Shown: piece after piece, positions 29,122 to 36,741 of the stretch
How the letters are laid out: every line of letters starts with the position of its first letter
Numbering within the stretch: the first letter of the stretch is position 1
From: Alteraurantiacibacter aestuarii
GTDB taxonomy: Bacteria > Pseudomonadota > Alphaproteobacteria > Sphingomonadales > Sphingomonadaceae
DNA: 64,000 bases
Assembly: GCF_009827405.1 (NCBI RefSeq)
Contig: NZ_WTYY01000003.1
Span: 310,001-374,000 of the forward strand
Reading direction: 5' to 3'
The notes under the pieces: model-generated
What the model was told of the DNA's origin: nothing
The model's database searches: none
The model's input: only the letters and a program-made list of their open reading frames with translations
Program-made: the position numbers and the translations under genes

Positions 29122-30149
29122 GCCAGCTCCTCGCGCACCATCCGCGCACCTTCAACCATGGCCCGCATCTTGCCGAAGGCAACCTCGCGCGGGAGGTATT
29201 TCAGCCCGCAATCAGGAGCCACGATGATGCGCCTGGCATCGACATGGGGCAGCGCCTTGCGAATGCGCGCGGCAACGGTTTCCGGCTCCTCCACCGCATG
29301 GGTCGACAGGTCCAGAACGCCCAGGATGATGGTCTTGCCCGGCAGGGTTTCCAGCACCTTGGTATCGAGCTTCGACTGCGCCGTCTCGATCGAGATCTGC
29401 TGCACCGCGCTCGCTGAAAGTTCGGGCAGGAAGCTGTAACCTTCGGGCCGCTCGTGAATCAGGTGGGCATAGCCAAAGCAGATGTGCAGCGCGGTGGTGC
29501 CCTGCACGCCTTCCAGCGCGCGTTCGAGTGCCACCAGGCCGAACTGGCGCGCCTTGTCGGGCCGTGCCTGCATGTAAGGCTCGTCCAGCTGGACCACGTC
29601 GGCGCCGGCGGCGAACAGGTCCTTGATCTCCTCGTTCACGGCGGCGGCATAGCCCAGCGCCAGCGCTTCGGGATCGCCGTAGTAATCGTCCTGCGCCTGC
29701 TGGCTCATGGTGAAGGGGCCGGGCACGGTGATCTTGATCGCCTTGTCGGTATGCTGCTTCATGAACTCAACGTCGCGCACCTGCACCGCATGGCGGCGGC
29801 TGATCGGTCCGGTCACGCGCGGCACAGGCACCGGCTCCCCGCTGCGATCCAGCGCGGTGCCGTGATTGTCCATGTCCACCCCGTCCAGCGCCGTGGCGAA
29901 ACGGTTGGAATAGCTCTCACGCCGCATCTCGCCATCGGTGATGATGTCCAGCCCGGCACGCTCCTGCGCTTCCATCGCCATGATCGTGGCATCGTCCCAT
30001 GCTTCCTCGAGCATGTCTTCCGGAATGCGCCACAATTCCTTCTGCCTTGTGCGCGGCGGGAACCGCCCGGCCAGCTTGGCACGGTCGATCAGCCATTCGG
30101 GCTGGGCGTAGGAGCCGACCAGCGAAGTCGGGAGCAGCGGAAGGGTCAT
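29118..30149 (-). CDS. MetE-like zinc methyltransferase/thiol transferase, copy B
   Basis: 343 residues, paralogous in fold to the next gene. LPTSLVGSYAQPEWL opens the barrel, ITDGEMRRESYSN and QLDEPYMQ follow, and the zinc ligands appear as HICFGY (HxC) and APDCGLKYLP. EMRRESY and the LDEP motif are typical of MetE-C proteins. It is translationally coupled to copy A, which suggests a two-subunit or two-step system. It lies downstream of the VOC gene, with an 85-bp gap, in the same leftward operon as the CoA-transferase. Confidence 0.85.
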   Translation of the reverse strand: MTLPLLPTSLVGSYAQPEWLIDRAKLAGRFPPRTRQKELWRIPEDMLEEAWDDATIMAMEAQERAGLDIITDGEMRRESYSNRFATALDGVDMDNHGTALDRSGEPVPVPRVTGPISRRHAVQVRDVEFMKQHTDKAIKITVPGPFTMSQQAQDDYYGDPEALALGYAAAVNEEIKDLFAAGADVVQLDEPYMQARPDKARQFGLVALERALEGVQGTTALHICFGYAHLIHERPEGYSFLPELSASAVQQISIETAQSKLDTKVLETLPGKTIILGVLDLSTHAVEEPETVAARIRKALPHVDARRIIVAPDCGLKYLPREVAFGKMRAMVEGARMVREELA

Positions 30150-30234
30150 TCAGTATCCTCTCAATTATAAGCACGCAGCACGCGCCGGGCGGTATCCGCC
30201 TCGCAGCGCCAGTTCAGGTGGCGGAACCTGCTGT

Positions 30235-30774
30235 TCAGGCAGCTTCCTCTTCGCTGCGGAAGTCGTTGTTGGAGGTGTAGTCTCCGGCCAGCCAGCGCTT
30301 CAGCTCGTCATGCGCCTTGGCCTTGCGCGCCGCGTCACCTGCCGCTGCCCGCGGATCGTCATGGGTGAACTCCACCGTCATGCCATTGGGATCGACGACA
30401 TAGACCGACCGGCAATAGCCGTGCTCCAGCACGTAGGTTGCATCCAGCCCGGCGTCCTTGATCCGCCGCTCCAGTTCCACCTGCGTTTCCTTGTCCACGT
30501 CCAGCGCGAGGTGGACGAAAGGCGTCTGCGGAATATCGGGGACGAACAGCTCCTCGTCCTCCTTGTTGGCGAACTGGAAGAAAGCCAGCGCGCCGCCATC
30601 GCCAATGCCGAAGAAGCAGTGGCAATAGGTGCGCATCTTGCCGAACAGCATGTCTGATTCGCACCAGGTGGCCACCAGCGGCAGGCCGAGGATATCCTCG
30701 TAGAAATGGCGCGTCGCTTCCATGTCCTTGGTGACGTAAGCGGTATGGTGCAGGCGGTTAGGCAGTCTGGACAT
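30235..30774 (-). CDS. VOC-superfamily (glyoxalase/dioxygenase fold) metalloprotein
   Basis: 179 residues with two beta-alpha-beta-beta-beta modules. Metal ligands are suggested by LHHTAYV near residue 9, FVHLALDV near 87 and TVEFTHDD near 138, the His/His/Glu pattern of glyoxalase I, fosfomycin-resistance and extradiol-type enzymes. VVDPNGMTVEF is the classical C-terminal signature. About 25 extra residues at the C-terminus (KAHDELKRWLAGDYT) are unusual. As it stands beside two MetE-like thiol-activating proteins, a role on a thiol adduct or an epimerisation is plausible but unproven. Confidence 0.83.
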   Translation of the reverse strand: MSRLPNRLHHTAYVTKDMEATRHFYEDILGLPLVATWCESDMLFGKMRTYCHCFFGIGDGGALAFFQFANKEDEELFVPDIPQTPFVHLALDVDKETQVELERRIKDAGLDATYVLEHGYCRSVYVVDPNGMTVEFTHDDPRAAAGDAARKAKAHDELKRWLAGDYTSNNDFRSEEEAA

Positions 30775-30870
30775 CTTGAATTCTCCCTTCGGCCGATTCT
30801 TCTCGGTCCCTGATGCAGTCAGTCTATCAAACTGGGGCGTTGGCGCAATTGACGAGTGCCGCGCCCTGGA

Positions 30871-32001
30871 TCACCCTTTGCGCCCGAGGATTTCCGCATT
30901 GTCCGCGCCCAGCTCTGGCGGCGGCACGACCGTGTCCTCTATCTCGCCGTCAAAGCGGATGGGGTTGCGGATGGTACGGAACGTACCGCGCGGTCCTTCG
31001 CCCGAAATTTTCACCCTGTGGTGCTTTGCCAGCGGGCCTTCGAGCACCTCCTTCGACGAATAGACCGCCGAATGCGGCACTTCGAGAGCGGTCAGCCGCT
31101 CCTCCCAATATGCGCGCGGCTGGGTGGCGAAGATCGGCGCGAGGAAGGCGATCACATTCTCGTAATTGGCAATTCTCGCCGGGCGGCTTTCGAACTCCGG
31201 ACGCTGGAGCATGTCGGGCTGGCCCACCGCTTCTGCCAGGTTTTCCCAGAACTTGGGCGGGGAGGACATGTGCAGCGCGATCCAGCCGCCGTCGGCACAT
31301 TCGAACACATAGCTCTGGCTGACATGCGGGCGAGACCACGGCCCCATGACCTCGTCCACGCTGAGGTAATGGGTGAAATCATCGAGGTTGAAGTGGCACA
31401 TCGCCTCGAACATCGACGTTTCGACCCGGCGGCCCTTGCCCGTCTTCTCCCGCTCATACAGCGCGGCAAGAATGCCAAAGGCGGTGTAGAAGCCGGTCAC
31501 AGCGTCACCTATCGCGGGGCCAACCACGCGCGGATTGCCCGGATTGACCAGCAGCCGCAGAAACCCGCTGCACGCCTGCGCCACCGTGTCGAAAGCGGGG
31601 CGATCCTTCCACGGGCCATCGTTACCGAAGCCGGAGATATCGGCATAGATCAGCCGCGGATTGATGCCCTGCAGCCGCTCTGCCCCCACGCCCAGCCGCT
31701 CGGCCACGCCGGGACGGAAGTTCTGGATGAATACGTCCGCGGTCTTCACCAGCTCGTCCAGCGCCGCCAGATCTTCCGGGTTCTTCTTGGTGTTGAGCGT
31801 GATGGATTTCTTGTTGCGGTTATACGTCTGGTAATGCGGCGAATAGAGATCGCCCTTGAAGGCGCGGAAGGGATCGCCCGTTTCGGGCATTTCCACCTTG
31901 ATCACTTCGGCGCCCAAGTCGGCCAGCAACATGCCGGCAGCCGGCCCGGTGATGAAAGTGCCCATATCGAGCACGCGTATGCCTTCAAGCGGCCTGGCCA
32001 T
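30871..32001 (-). CDS. CaiB/BaiF family (class III) CoA-transferase
   Basis: 376 residues. Transfers CoA between carboxylic acids. LEGIRVLDMGTFITGPAAG at residues 5-23 is the family N-terminus; DVFIQNFRPGVAERLG and VGPAIGDAVTGFYTAFG follow, the latter containing the conserved catalytic Asp region. ATG 32001 has AGGAGAG six bases upstream; in-frame codons beyond it overlap the divergent gene and are rejected. First gene of the leftward VOC/MetE-like operon, divergent from the citryl-CoA-lyase-like gene. It likely activates a carboxylic acid intermediate of the cluster's pathway. Confidence 0.92.
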   Translation of the reverse strand: MARPLEGIRVLDMGTFITGPAAGMLLADLGAEVIKVEMPETGDPFRAFKGDLYSPHYQTYNRNKKSITLNTKKNPEDLAALDELVKTADVFIQNFRPGVAERLGVGAERLQGINPRLIYADISGFGNDGPWKDRPAFDTVAQACSGFLRLLVNPGNPRVVGPAIGDAVTGFYTAFGILAALYEREKTGKGRRVETSMFEAMCHFNLDDFTHYLSVDEVMGPWSRPHVSQSYVFECADGGWIALHMSSPPKFWENLAEAVGQPDMLQRPEFESRPARIANYENVIAFLAPIFATQPRAYWEERLTALEVPHSAVYSSKEVLEGPLAKHHRVKISGEGPRGTFRTIRNPIRFDGEIEDTVVPPPELGADNAEILGRKG

Positions 32002-32068
32002 TCGTCTCTCCTGTTCCTCTTTGCGTGGATCGCTATAGGTTGAAAGCTTGATCGGCAAGGAGAGACAA
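32002..32068. promoter_or_regulatory. Divergent promoter between CoA-transferase and citryl-CoA lyase-like genes
   Basis: Only 67 bp separate the two start codons, each with its own AGGAGA-type ribosome site (about 32008-32014 on the minus strand, 32057-32063 on the plus strand). Both operons must be driven from this region or its edges, implying joint control. CTTG-ATCGG-CAAG (32047-32059) overlaps the plus-strand ribosome site. Confidence 0.55.
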
Positions 32069-32851
32069 ATGCGCATCGGCAAACAGGACCAACCCTTCAG
32101 CGCTATCTGTAAATCGGATGCGACCAGCATCACGGTAAGGGGCAGAGACCTGTGCGGCGACATCATCGGAAAAATGGATTTCAGCTCCTACTTCTGGCTG
32201 CTGGTGACGGGGGAGGAGCCGAACGAGGACCAGTCCTTCTTCCTCAACGCCGTTCTGTGCGCGCTGGCCGAACACGGACTGGTGCCCAGCGTCGTGGCCG
32301 CCCGCATGACCCTGGCCGCCGCGCCAGAGGCAGTGCAGGGCGCCGTGGCGGCAGGGCTGCTGGGCTGCGGATCGGTGGTACTGGGCAGCGCCGAAGTGGC
32401 GGGCAAATTCTACGCGCAGTGCGTGGCCGACCAGCGCGAGACGGGCGACGATGTGGCGGACGTGGCCAAGCGTAATATCGTGGAACTGCGCAAGACCACC
32501 AAGGCCGTGCCCGGCTTTGGCCACCCGCAACACTCAGAAGGCGACCCGCGTGCCAACCTGCTGCTCAAGCTGGCAGACGAGCGCGGCGTATCGGGCGAAC
32601 ACGTGGCCATGATGCGCGCATTGCAGGCCGCCCTGCCCGAAACCATCGGCCGCGAACTGCCCGTCAACGTCAACGGCCCGATCCCGGCGATCATGCTCGA
32701 CCTGGGCTGGCCCGTCGCGGCGCTGAAAGGCATCGGCCTGCTGTGCCGCACCGGCGGCCTGATCGGCCACCTGACCGAGGAGGCCGAGCGACCGATCGGC
32801 TTTGTGCTGAGCGGTGCTGCGGCGCAGGCGATTGAGTATGATGGGGAGTGA
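32069..32851 (+). CDS. Citryl-CoA lyase-like short citrate synthase family protein
   Basis: 260 residues, about 60% of a full citrate synthase and equal to the short citryl-CoA lyase-type members. GYHP-like PGFGHPQHSEGDPRA carries the conserved His-Pro of the citrate synthase active site; VNVNGPIPAIMLDLGWP and GLLCRTGGLIGHLTEE match the C-terminal core with Arg and His/Glu residues kept. Enzymes of this type cleave or form a carbon-carbon bond next to a CoA thioester. Start ATG 32069 has AAGGAGA upstream. With the divergent CoA-transferase it forms a plausible activate-then-cleave pair. Confidence 0.85.
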   Translation: MRIGKQDQPFSAICKSDATSITVRGRDLCGDIIGKMDFSSYFWLLVTGEEPNEDQSFFLNAVLCALAEHGLVPSVVAARMTLAAAPEAVQGAVAAGLLGCGSVVLGSAEVAGKFYAQCVADQRETGDDVADVAKRNIVELRKTTKAVPGFGHPQHSEGDPRANLLLKLADERGVSGEHVAMMRALQAALPETIGRELPVNVNGPIPAIMLDLGWPVAALKGIGLLCRTGGLIGHLTEEAERPIGFVLSGAAAQAIEYDGE

Positions 32852-32872
32852 GAGAATACGCAGGCGGTTACC

Positions 32873-33607
32873 ATGGCGTTCGTGATTGAGCACGATCGCA
32901 CCGCAACTGAATTTGACGATGACACTCTCTTAGTCTTTGTTGACGAGACGGGAGATGAGAGGCTTTCGTCTTTCGAGGTGCCCTATTTTGGCTTTGGGGG
33001 CTGCCTCTGTCGAGCCTCGGATTATGAAACCGCGATTGAACGATCTTGGACAATCTTGGAATCGAAATTCTCCTATAAAGGTAGTCGGCTGCACGCATCA
33101 GAGTTGAATCCGAAAGAACTTAGCGATGCGCAAAAATCTGCATTAGGCACATATTTCGCGAAGGGAGCTTTTGGCCGCTTCGCAGCAATTGCAAAATCGA
33201 GCATGATAAACGAAACGGAGCATAGCGCCTTCCATCTCACAGCTTACATGGCGATCCAGCAAATGCTGGAAGTCATAAAGAGGATGGGAGGAGACTTTAG
33301 CGGGATCGTCATGCTATTTGAACATTCACAACGATTGGACTCGCTCTACAACGACTATTTTAGGCGTTATGACTTCCGTCGTAAGGATGGCGCGAAAGTC
33401 CCTTGTTTTTTTGCCACCCAAGCGAAAAATACGGGAAAGGAGCTTCTCGCCGGCCTCGTGGTTGCAGACTTTGTTGCGCATACGGCAGGAAGCATGTCGC
33501 GAACAACGCAAGGCGGAACAGTCAAAGCAAAGCGTAGGGATTTTGCTGCTATTTTTTCACATGAGTTCGCAAGTCATATGTTTATTGATGCAATCAGGAG
33601 CCAATGA
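32873..33607 (+). CDS. DUF3800 protein, AT-rich insertion in the cluster
   Basis: 244 residues. VFVDETGD near residue 20, SRLHASEL near 75 and LLAGLVVADFVAHTAG near 200 are the three conserved acidic blocks of DUF3800, predicted to form an RNase H-like fold. Family members are scattered in genomes, often near mobile or defence genes; no activity is established that I can name with confidence. Base composition differs sharply from the neighbours: two 60-base lines I counted have 45-48% GC against well over 60% nearby. It sits between two catabolic genes and overlaps the next possible upstream start by four bases, so it looks like a foreign gene spliced into the operon. Confidence 0.85.
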   Translation: MAFVIEHDRTATEFDDDTLLVFVDETGDERLSSFEVPYFGFGGCLCRASDYETAIERSWTILESKFSYKGSRLHASELNPKELSDAQKSALGTYFAKGAFGRFAAIAKSSMINETEHSAFHLTAYMAIQQMLEVIKRMGGDFSGIVMLFEHSQRLDSLYNDYFRRYDFRRKDGAKVPCFFATQAKNTGKELLAGLVVADFVAHTAGSMSRTTQGGTVKAKRRDFAAIFSHEFASHMFIDAIRSQ

Positions 33608-33615
33608 CGCAAGAG

Positions 33616-33660
33616 CCTTGCCAAGCCTCCTGCCCCTCCGCACAGTGCCCTCAGGAGAGA
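33616..33660 (+). repeat. Leader repeat copy 1, upstream of cytochrome c gene
   Basis: CCTTGCCAAGCCT, ten unrelated bases, CGCACAGT, then CTCAGGAGAGA leading into the cytochrome c start. The same blocks with the same first spacing occur upstream of the GMC gene at 34109. It includes the ribosome site. Confidence 0.75.
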
Positions 33661-33666
33661 CACCAC

Positions 33667-34074
33667 TTGACCGCTGCCACGCCCGACCACATCGCCGCCC
33701 GCACAGGCTCGCCTCGCGCGGTCCTCGCCAAGCTTGGCCTGCCGTGCCTGCTGCTGGCTCTGGCGGCTTGCGCAACCACCACCGATGGCGCGCCTTATGC
33801 GCCCGACGCCTCTATGGGTATGCTGATCGCGCGCGATTCCTGTGCGGAGTGTCATGCAACGGGCAGGACCGGGGATTCCCCGAATGAGGACGCAACCGCC
33901 TTCCGCGAAATCGCAGGCCGTCCCGCCATGACCCAGCAGGCGCTGGCTGCATGGCTTACCGATGGTCACAATTATCCGGCCGAAATGGGCTTCACTCTGG
34001 AGCAGCACCAGATCGAATCGCTGGCCGCCTTCATGATCCGCCTGCGGGCAGGTGGGGCGGATTCCGCATCCTAG
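33667..34074 (+). CDS. Cytochrome c-type lipoprotein
   Basis: 135 residues from TTG 33667, chosen because AGGAGAGA (33653-33660) lies six bases upstream; the frame opens at ATG 33604 but that stretch overlaps DUF3800 and codes for Pro/Cys-rich junk. A lipobox LLALAAC follows a hydrophobic signal, so it is anchored in a membrane. One haem-binding CAECH lies near residue 60, and Met residues in PAMTQQ or AEMGF could be the sixth ligand. Placed just before the GMC oxidoreductase, it is the likely electron acceptor for periplasmic or membrane alcohol oxidation. Confidence 0.85.
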   Translation: MTAATPDHIAARTGSPRAVLAKLGLPCLLLALAACATTTDGAPYAPDASMGMLIARDSCAECHATGRTGDSPNEDATAFREIAGRPAMTQQALAAWLTDGHNYPAEMGFTLEQHQIESLAAFMIRLRAGGADSAS

Positions 34075-34108
34075 AATGAGGTCCGGGGCAGCTGCTGCTC
34101 ACGTTCCG

Positions 34109-34153
34109 CCTTGCCAAGCCTGCGTCCGCCTCGCACAGTAATTCTCGGGAGAG
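34109..34153 (+). repeat. Leader repeat copy 2, upstream of GMC oxidoreductase
   Basis: CCTTGCCAAGCCT, ten bases, CGCACAGT, then CTCGGGAGAGA and the GMC start. Three blocks match copy 1 at 33616 closely. The two copies bracket the cytochrome c gene. Confidence 0.75.
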
Positions 34154-34159
34154 AGATAC

Positions 34160-35830
34160 ATGATCGCTGGCGAATTCGATTACCTTGTTATCGGCGCAGG
34201 TTCTGCCGGTGCGGCGCTGGCCGCGCGGCTTTCAGAGGATGAGACCAAGACCGTCTGCGTGCTGGAAGCGGGCGGGCATGACAGCCATCCGTTCATCCAC
34301 GTGCCCAGCTTCGTTGCCGCCGCGATTGGCCGCAAGGAGACGAACTGGAGCTTTGAAACCGTGCCGCAGCCGGGCATGGCGGGCCGCAAGATCGGCGTGC
34401 CGCGCGGGCGGGTGCTGGGCGGATCGGGCGCGATCAACGGCATGGTCTATTTTCGCGGCCATCCCACCGATTATGATGACTGGTCGGACGCGGGCTGCAC
34501 CGGCTGGTCCTATGCCGAAGTGCTGCCCTATTTCACCCGCACCGAGCATAATGAGAATTATCCCGCCAGCGTGTTCCACGGCACCGATGGCCCGATCAAC
34601 GTCAAGCACGTGGAGAACCCCAACCAGCTCAATTACTCCTTCATGGATGCGCTGGCGTCGCTGCAATTTCCCGCCTGCCCGGATTTCAACGGGCCTGACC
34701 CGGAAGGCTATGGCCGCCGTCAGGGCCTGATCGGCAAGGGCCTGCGCCAGAGCACCGCGCGGCAGATGCTGCTGCCCGCGATGGAGCGCGGCAATATCCA
34801 TTTGCAGACCGATGCCCGCGTGGCGCGCATATTGGTGGAAGACGGACGGGCCATTGGCGTGGAGCTGGTGGACGGCAAGGTGATCCGCGCGCGGCACGAA
34901 GTGGTGCTGTCTGCCGGAACGGTGCAGACGCCGCAGATATTGATGTTGTCCGGCATTGGCCCCGCCGCCCATCTGAAGGAAATGGGCGTGGACGTGGTGC
35001 ATGATCTGCCCGCCGTGGGCGAAAACTATCACGATCATGTGGCCAGCCCACTGCACATGGAAACCAGCGATTCCACCAGTTACGGCATCAGCTGGAAGGC
35101 TGCCCCGCGCGATATCGCCTGGTTCTTCTATTACCTCGCCACCCGCAAGGGACCGCTGGCGGGCAATGTGTTTGAAAGCGTGGCCTTCCTGCGCACCGAT
35201 CCCAGCCTGACAAAGCCGGACGTGCAATTCGTGTTCCAGCCGGCCAAACGCCTGACGGTGAAGGGCGTGCCGTTCCCGGTGGGCCACGGCTATGCCATCA
35301 GCCCGGTGGCGCTGTATCCCAAGAGCCGCGGCACCATTCGCCTGGGCAGCAATGATCCCGCCGCCGCGCCGCTGATCGATCCCAGGCTGTTGCAGGAGCC
35401 GGAGGATATCCAGCCGCTGATCCGCGCGCTGAAGATCGCCCGCGCCGCCTTCGCCAGCGATGCCTTCAAGCGCTACAACGGCACCGAAGTGGCACCGGGC
35501 GCAGAGGTCACCAGTGATGCCGCGCTCGACGCCTATATCCGCGAGACCGGCTATACCGTTCACCACCCCGTGGGCACGTGCAAGATGGGCGCAGCGGGCG
35601 ATGCCAGCGCTGTGGTCGATCCACAGCTGCGGGTTCGGGGCATTACAGGCCTGCGCGTGGCCGACGCCAGCGTCATGCCATCGGTCATCGGCGGCAACAC
35701 CAATGCGCCCTGCGTGATGATTGGTGAGCGCTGTGCCGATTTCATCCTCGGCAAACCCGCATTGCCCGCCGCACAATTGCCGCCGACAAGCGTCGCACGT
35801 TACAAACCCGGAGCGGCAGAAGCCGCCTGA
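34160..35830 (+). CDS. GMC-family FAD-dependent alcohol dehydrogenase/oxidase
   Basis: 556 residues. FAD-binding FDYLVIGAGSAGAALAARL near the start, GMC signature 1 as GRVLGGSGAINGMVYFRG (about residue 90), signature 2 as SAGTVQTPQILMLSGIGP (about 250), and the active-site His/Asn pair in HHPVGTCKMG and GGNTNAPCVMIGE. GMC enzymes oxidise alcohols; sphingomonad relatives include polyethylene glycol dehydrogenase and choline dehydrogenase-like enzymes that donate electrons to a quinone or cytochrome. The cytochrome c lipoprotein directly upstream supports a dehydrogenase rather than an oxygen-using oxidase. Substrate unknown. Confidence 0.94.
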   Translation: MIAGEFDYLVIGAGSAGAALAARLSEDETKTVCVLEAGGHDSHPFIHVPSFVAAAIGRKETNWSFETVPQPGMAGRKIGVPRGRVLGGSGAINGMVYFRGHPTDYDDWSDAGCTGWSYAEVLPYFTRTEHNENYPASVFHGTDGPINVKHVENPNQLNYSFMDALASLQFPACPDFNGPDPEGYGRRQGLIGKGLRQSTARQMLLPAMERGNIHLQTDARVARILVEDGRAIGVELVDGKVIRARHEVVLSAGTVQTPQILMLSGIGPAAHLKEMGVDVVHDLPAVGENYHDHVASPLHMETSDSTSYGISWKAAPRDIAWFFYYLATRKGPLAGNVFESVAFLRTDPSLTKPDVQFVFQPAKRLTVKGVPFPVGHGYAISPVALYPKSRGTIRLGSNDPAAAPLIDPRLLQEPEDIQPLIRALKIARAAFASDAFKRYNGTEVAPGAEVTSDAALDAYIRETGYTVHHPVGTCKMGAAGDASAVVDPQLRVRGITGLRVADASVMPSVIGGNTNAPCVMIGERCADFILGKPALPAAQLPPTSVARYKPGAAEAA

Positions 35831-35844
35831 CTGGAGAGAGAGCC

Positions 35845-36738
35845 TTGGCAAAGGAAACCATGATGAGCTGGCAGGTGGGTGATGTGAAAATCACCCGCAT
35901 TGTCGAGATCTATAATTTCACCGACAACATCAACATGACCATCTCCGACGCGACGCCCGAAGAGGTGATCGCGCTGAAATGGCTGCACCCGCATTATGCC
36001 ACGCCCGATGGCCAGCAGCGGATGAACTTTCAGGGCTTCGTGGTGCAGACGCCGGACCGCAACATCGTGGTCGACAGCTGCATCGGCGCCGGGCGCGAGC
36101 GTGAGTTCGATGTGTTCTGCAACCTGCCCGAAGGCTTCCTGCAGGACCTGGAGAGCCTGGGCATTTCGCGCGAGGATGTGGACACGGTGATGTGCACGCA
36201 CCTGCACTTCGACCATGTCGGCTGGAACACCTACAAGGACCCGGCAACGGGCGAGTACAGGCCCACGTTCCCCAATGCCAAATACCTGTTCGGCAAGACC
36301 GAATTCGACGCCTGGCAGAACACCTTGCGCAGCGACGGCATCCACAACCCCAACCACATGATCGAATGCGTCGATCCGATCGTGGCGGCGGGCATGGCAC
36401 AGTTCATCGACAATTATCACCAGATCGCGCCGGGTATTACGACCGAGCCGAGCCACGGCCACACGCCCGGCCACGTGCATGTGTGCATTGAAAGCAAGGG
36501 GGAGCGCGCGGTGATTACCGGCGACCTGATGCATCACCCGATGCAATGCGCCATGCCGCACCGCACCGCCACTTTCGACATGGACAAGGATGCCGGGCGC
36601 AACTCCCGCACCACTTTCGTCGACAAGTACAAGGACAGCGGCGTGGTGGTGATCGGCGCGCATTTCTTCGATCCCACGGCAGGCCATATCAACACGCATG
36701 GCGAAGGCGATGTGCGTTTTGACGGGCTGGGGCTGTAG
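35845..36738 (+). CDS. Metallo-beta-lactamase-fold hydrolase, copy 1
   Basis: About 297 residues. Zinc-binding THLHFDHVGW (HxHxDH) near residue 117, HTPGH near 208, ITGDLMHHP with the bridging Asp, and GAHFFD near the C-terminus as the last His. The overall layout is that of lactonases and related hydrolases such as methyl parathion hydrolase-like proteins. Start is TTG 35845 with GGAGAGAGAG upstream, but ATG 35860 preceded by AAAGGA is possible. In operon between the GMC enzyme and the P450; probably opens a lactone or cleaves an ester in the pathway. Confidence 0.9.
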   Translation: MAKETMMSWQVGDVKITRIVEIYNFTDNINMTISDATPEEVIALKWLHPHYATPDGQQRMNFQGFVVQTPDRNIVVDSCIGAGREREFDVFCNLPEGFLQDLESLGISREDVDTVMCTHLHFDHVGWNTYKDPATGEYRPTFPNAKYLFGKTEFDAWQNTLRSDGIHNPNHMIECVDPIVAAGMAQFIDNYHQIAPGITTEPSHGHTPGHVHVCIESKGERAVITGDLMHHPMQCAMPHRTATFDMDKDAGRNSRTTFVDKYKDSGVVVIGAHFFDPTAGHINTHGEGDVRFDGLGL

Positions 36739-36741
36739 GCC

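Noticed and set aside
28000-30149. The two MetE-like genes as one broken full-length metE
   Set aside because: Both have separate starts, complete C-terminal-type barrels with zinc ligands and an ATGA overlap; neither is the folate-binding N-terminal half of MetE.
30973-30987. Palindrome GGTACG-GAA-CGTACC as an operator
   Set aside because: It lies inside the CoA-transferase coding sequence near its 3' end, far from any start, and is probably codon-driven.
34232-35851. A 539-codon minus-strand open frame opposite the GMC gene
   Set aside because: GMC signatures on the plus strand are complete; the antisense product is His/Gly-rich without motifs.
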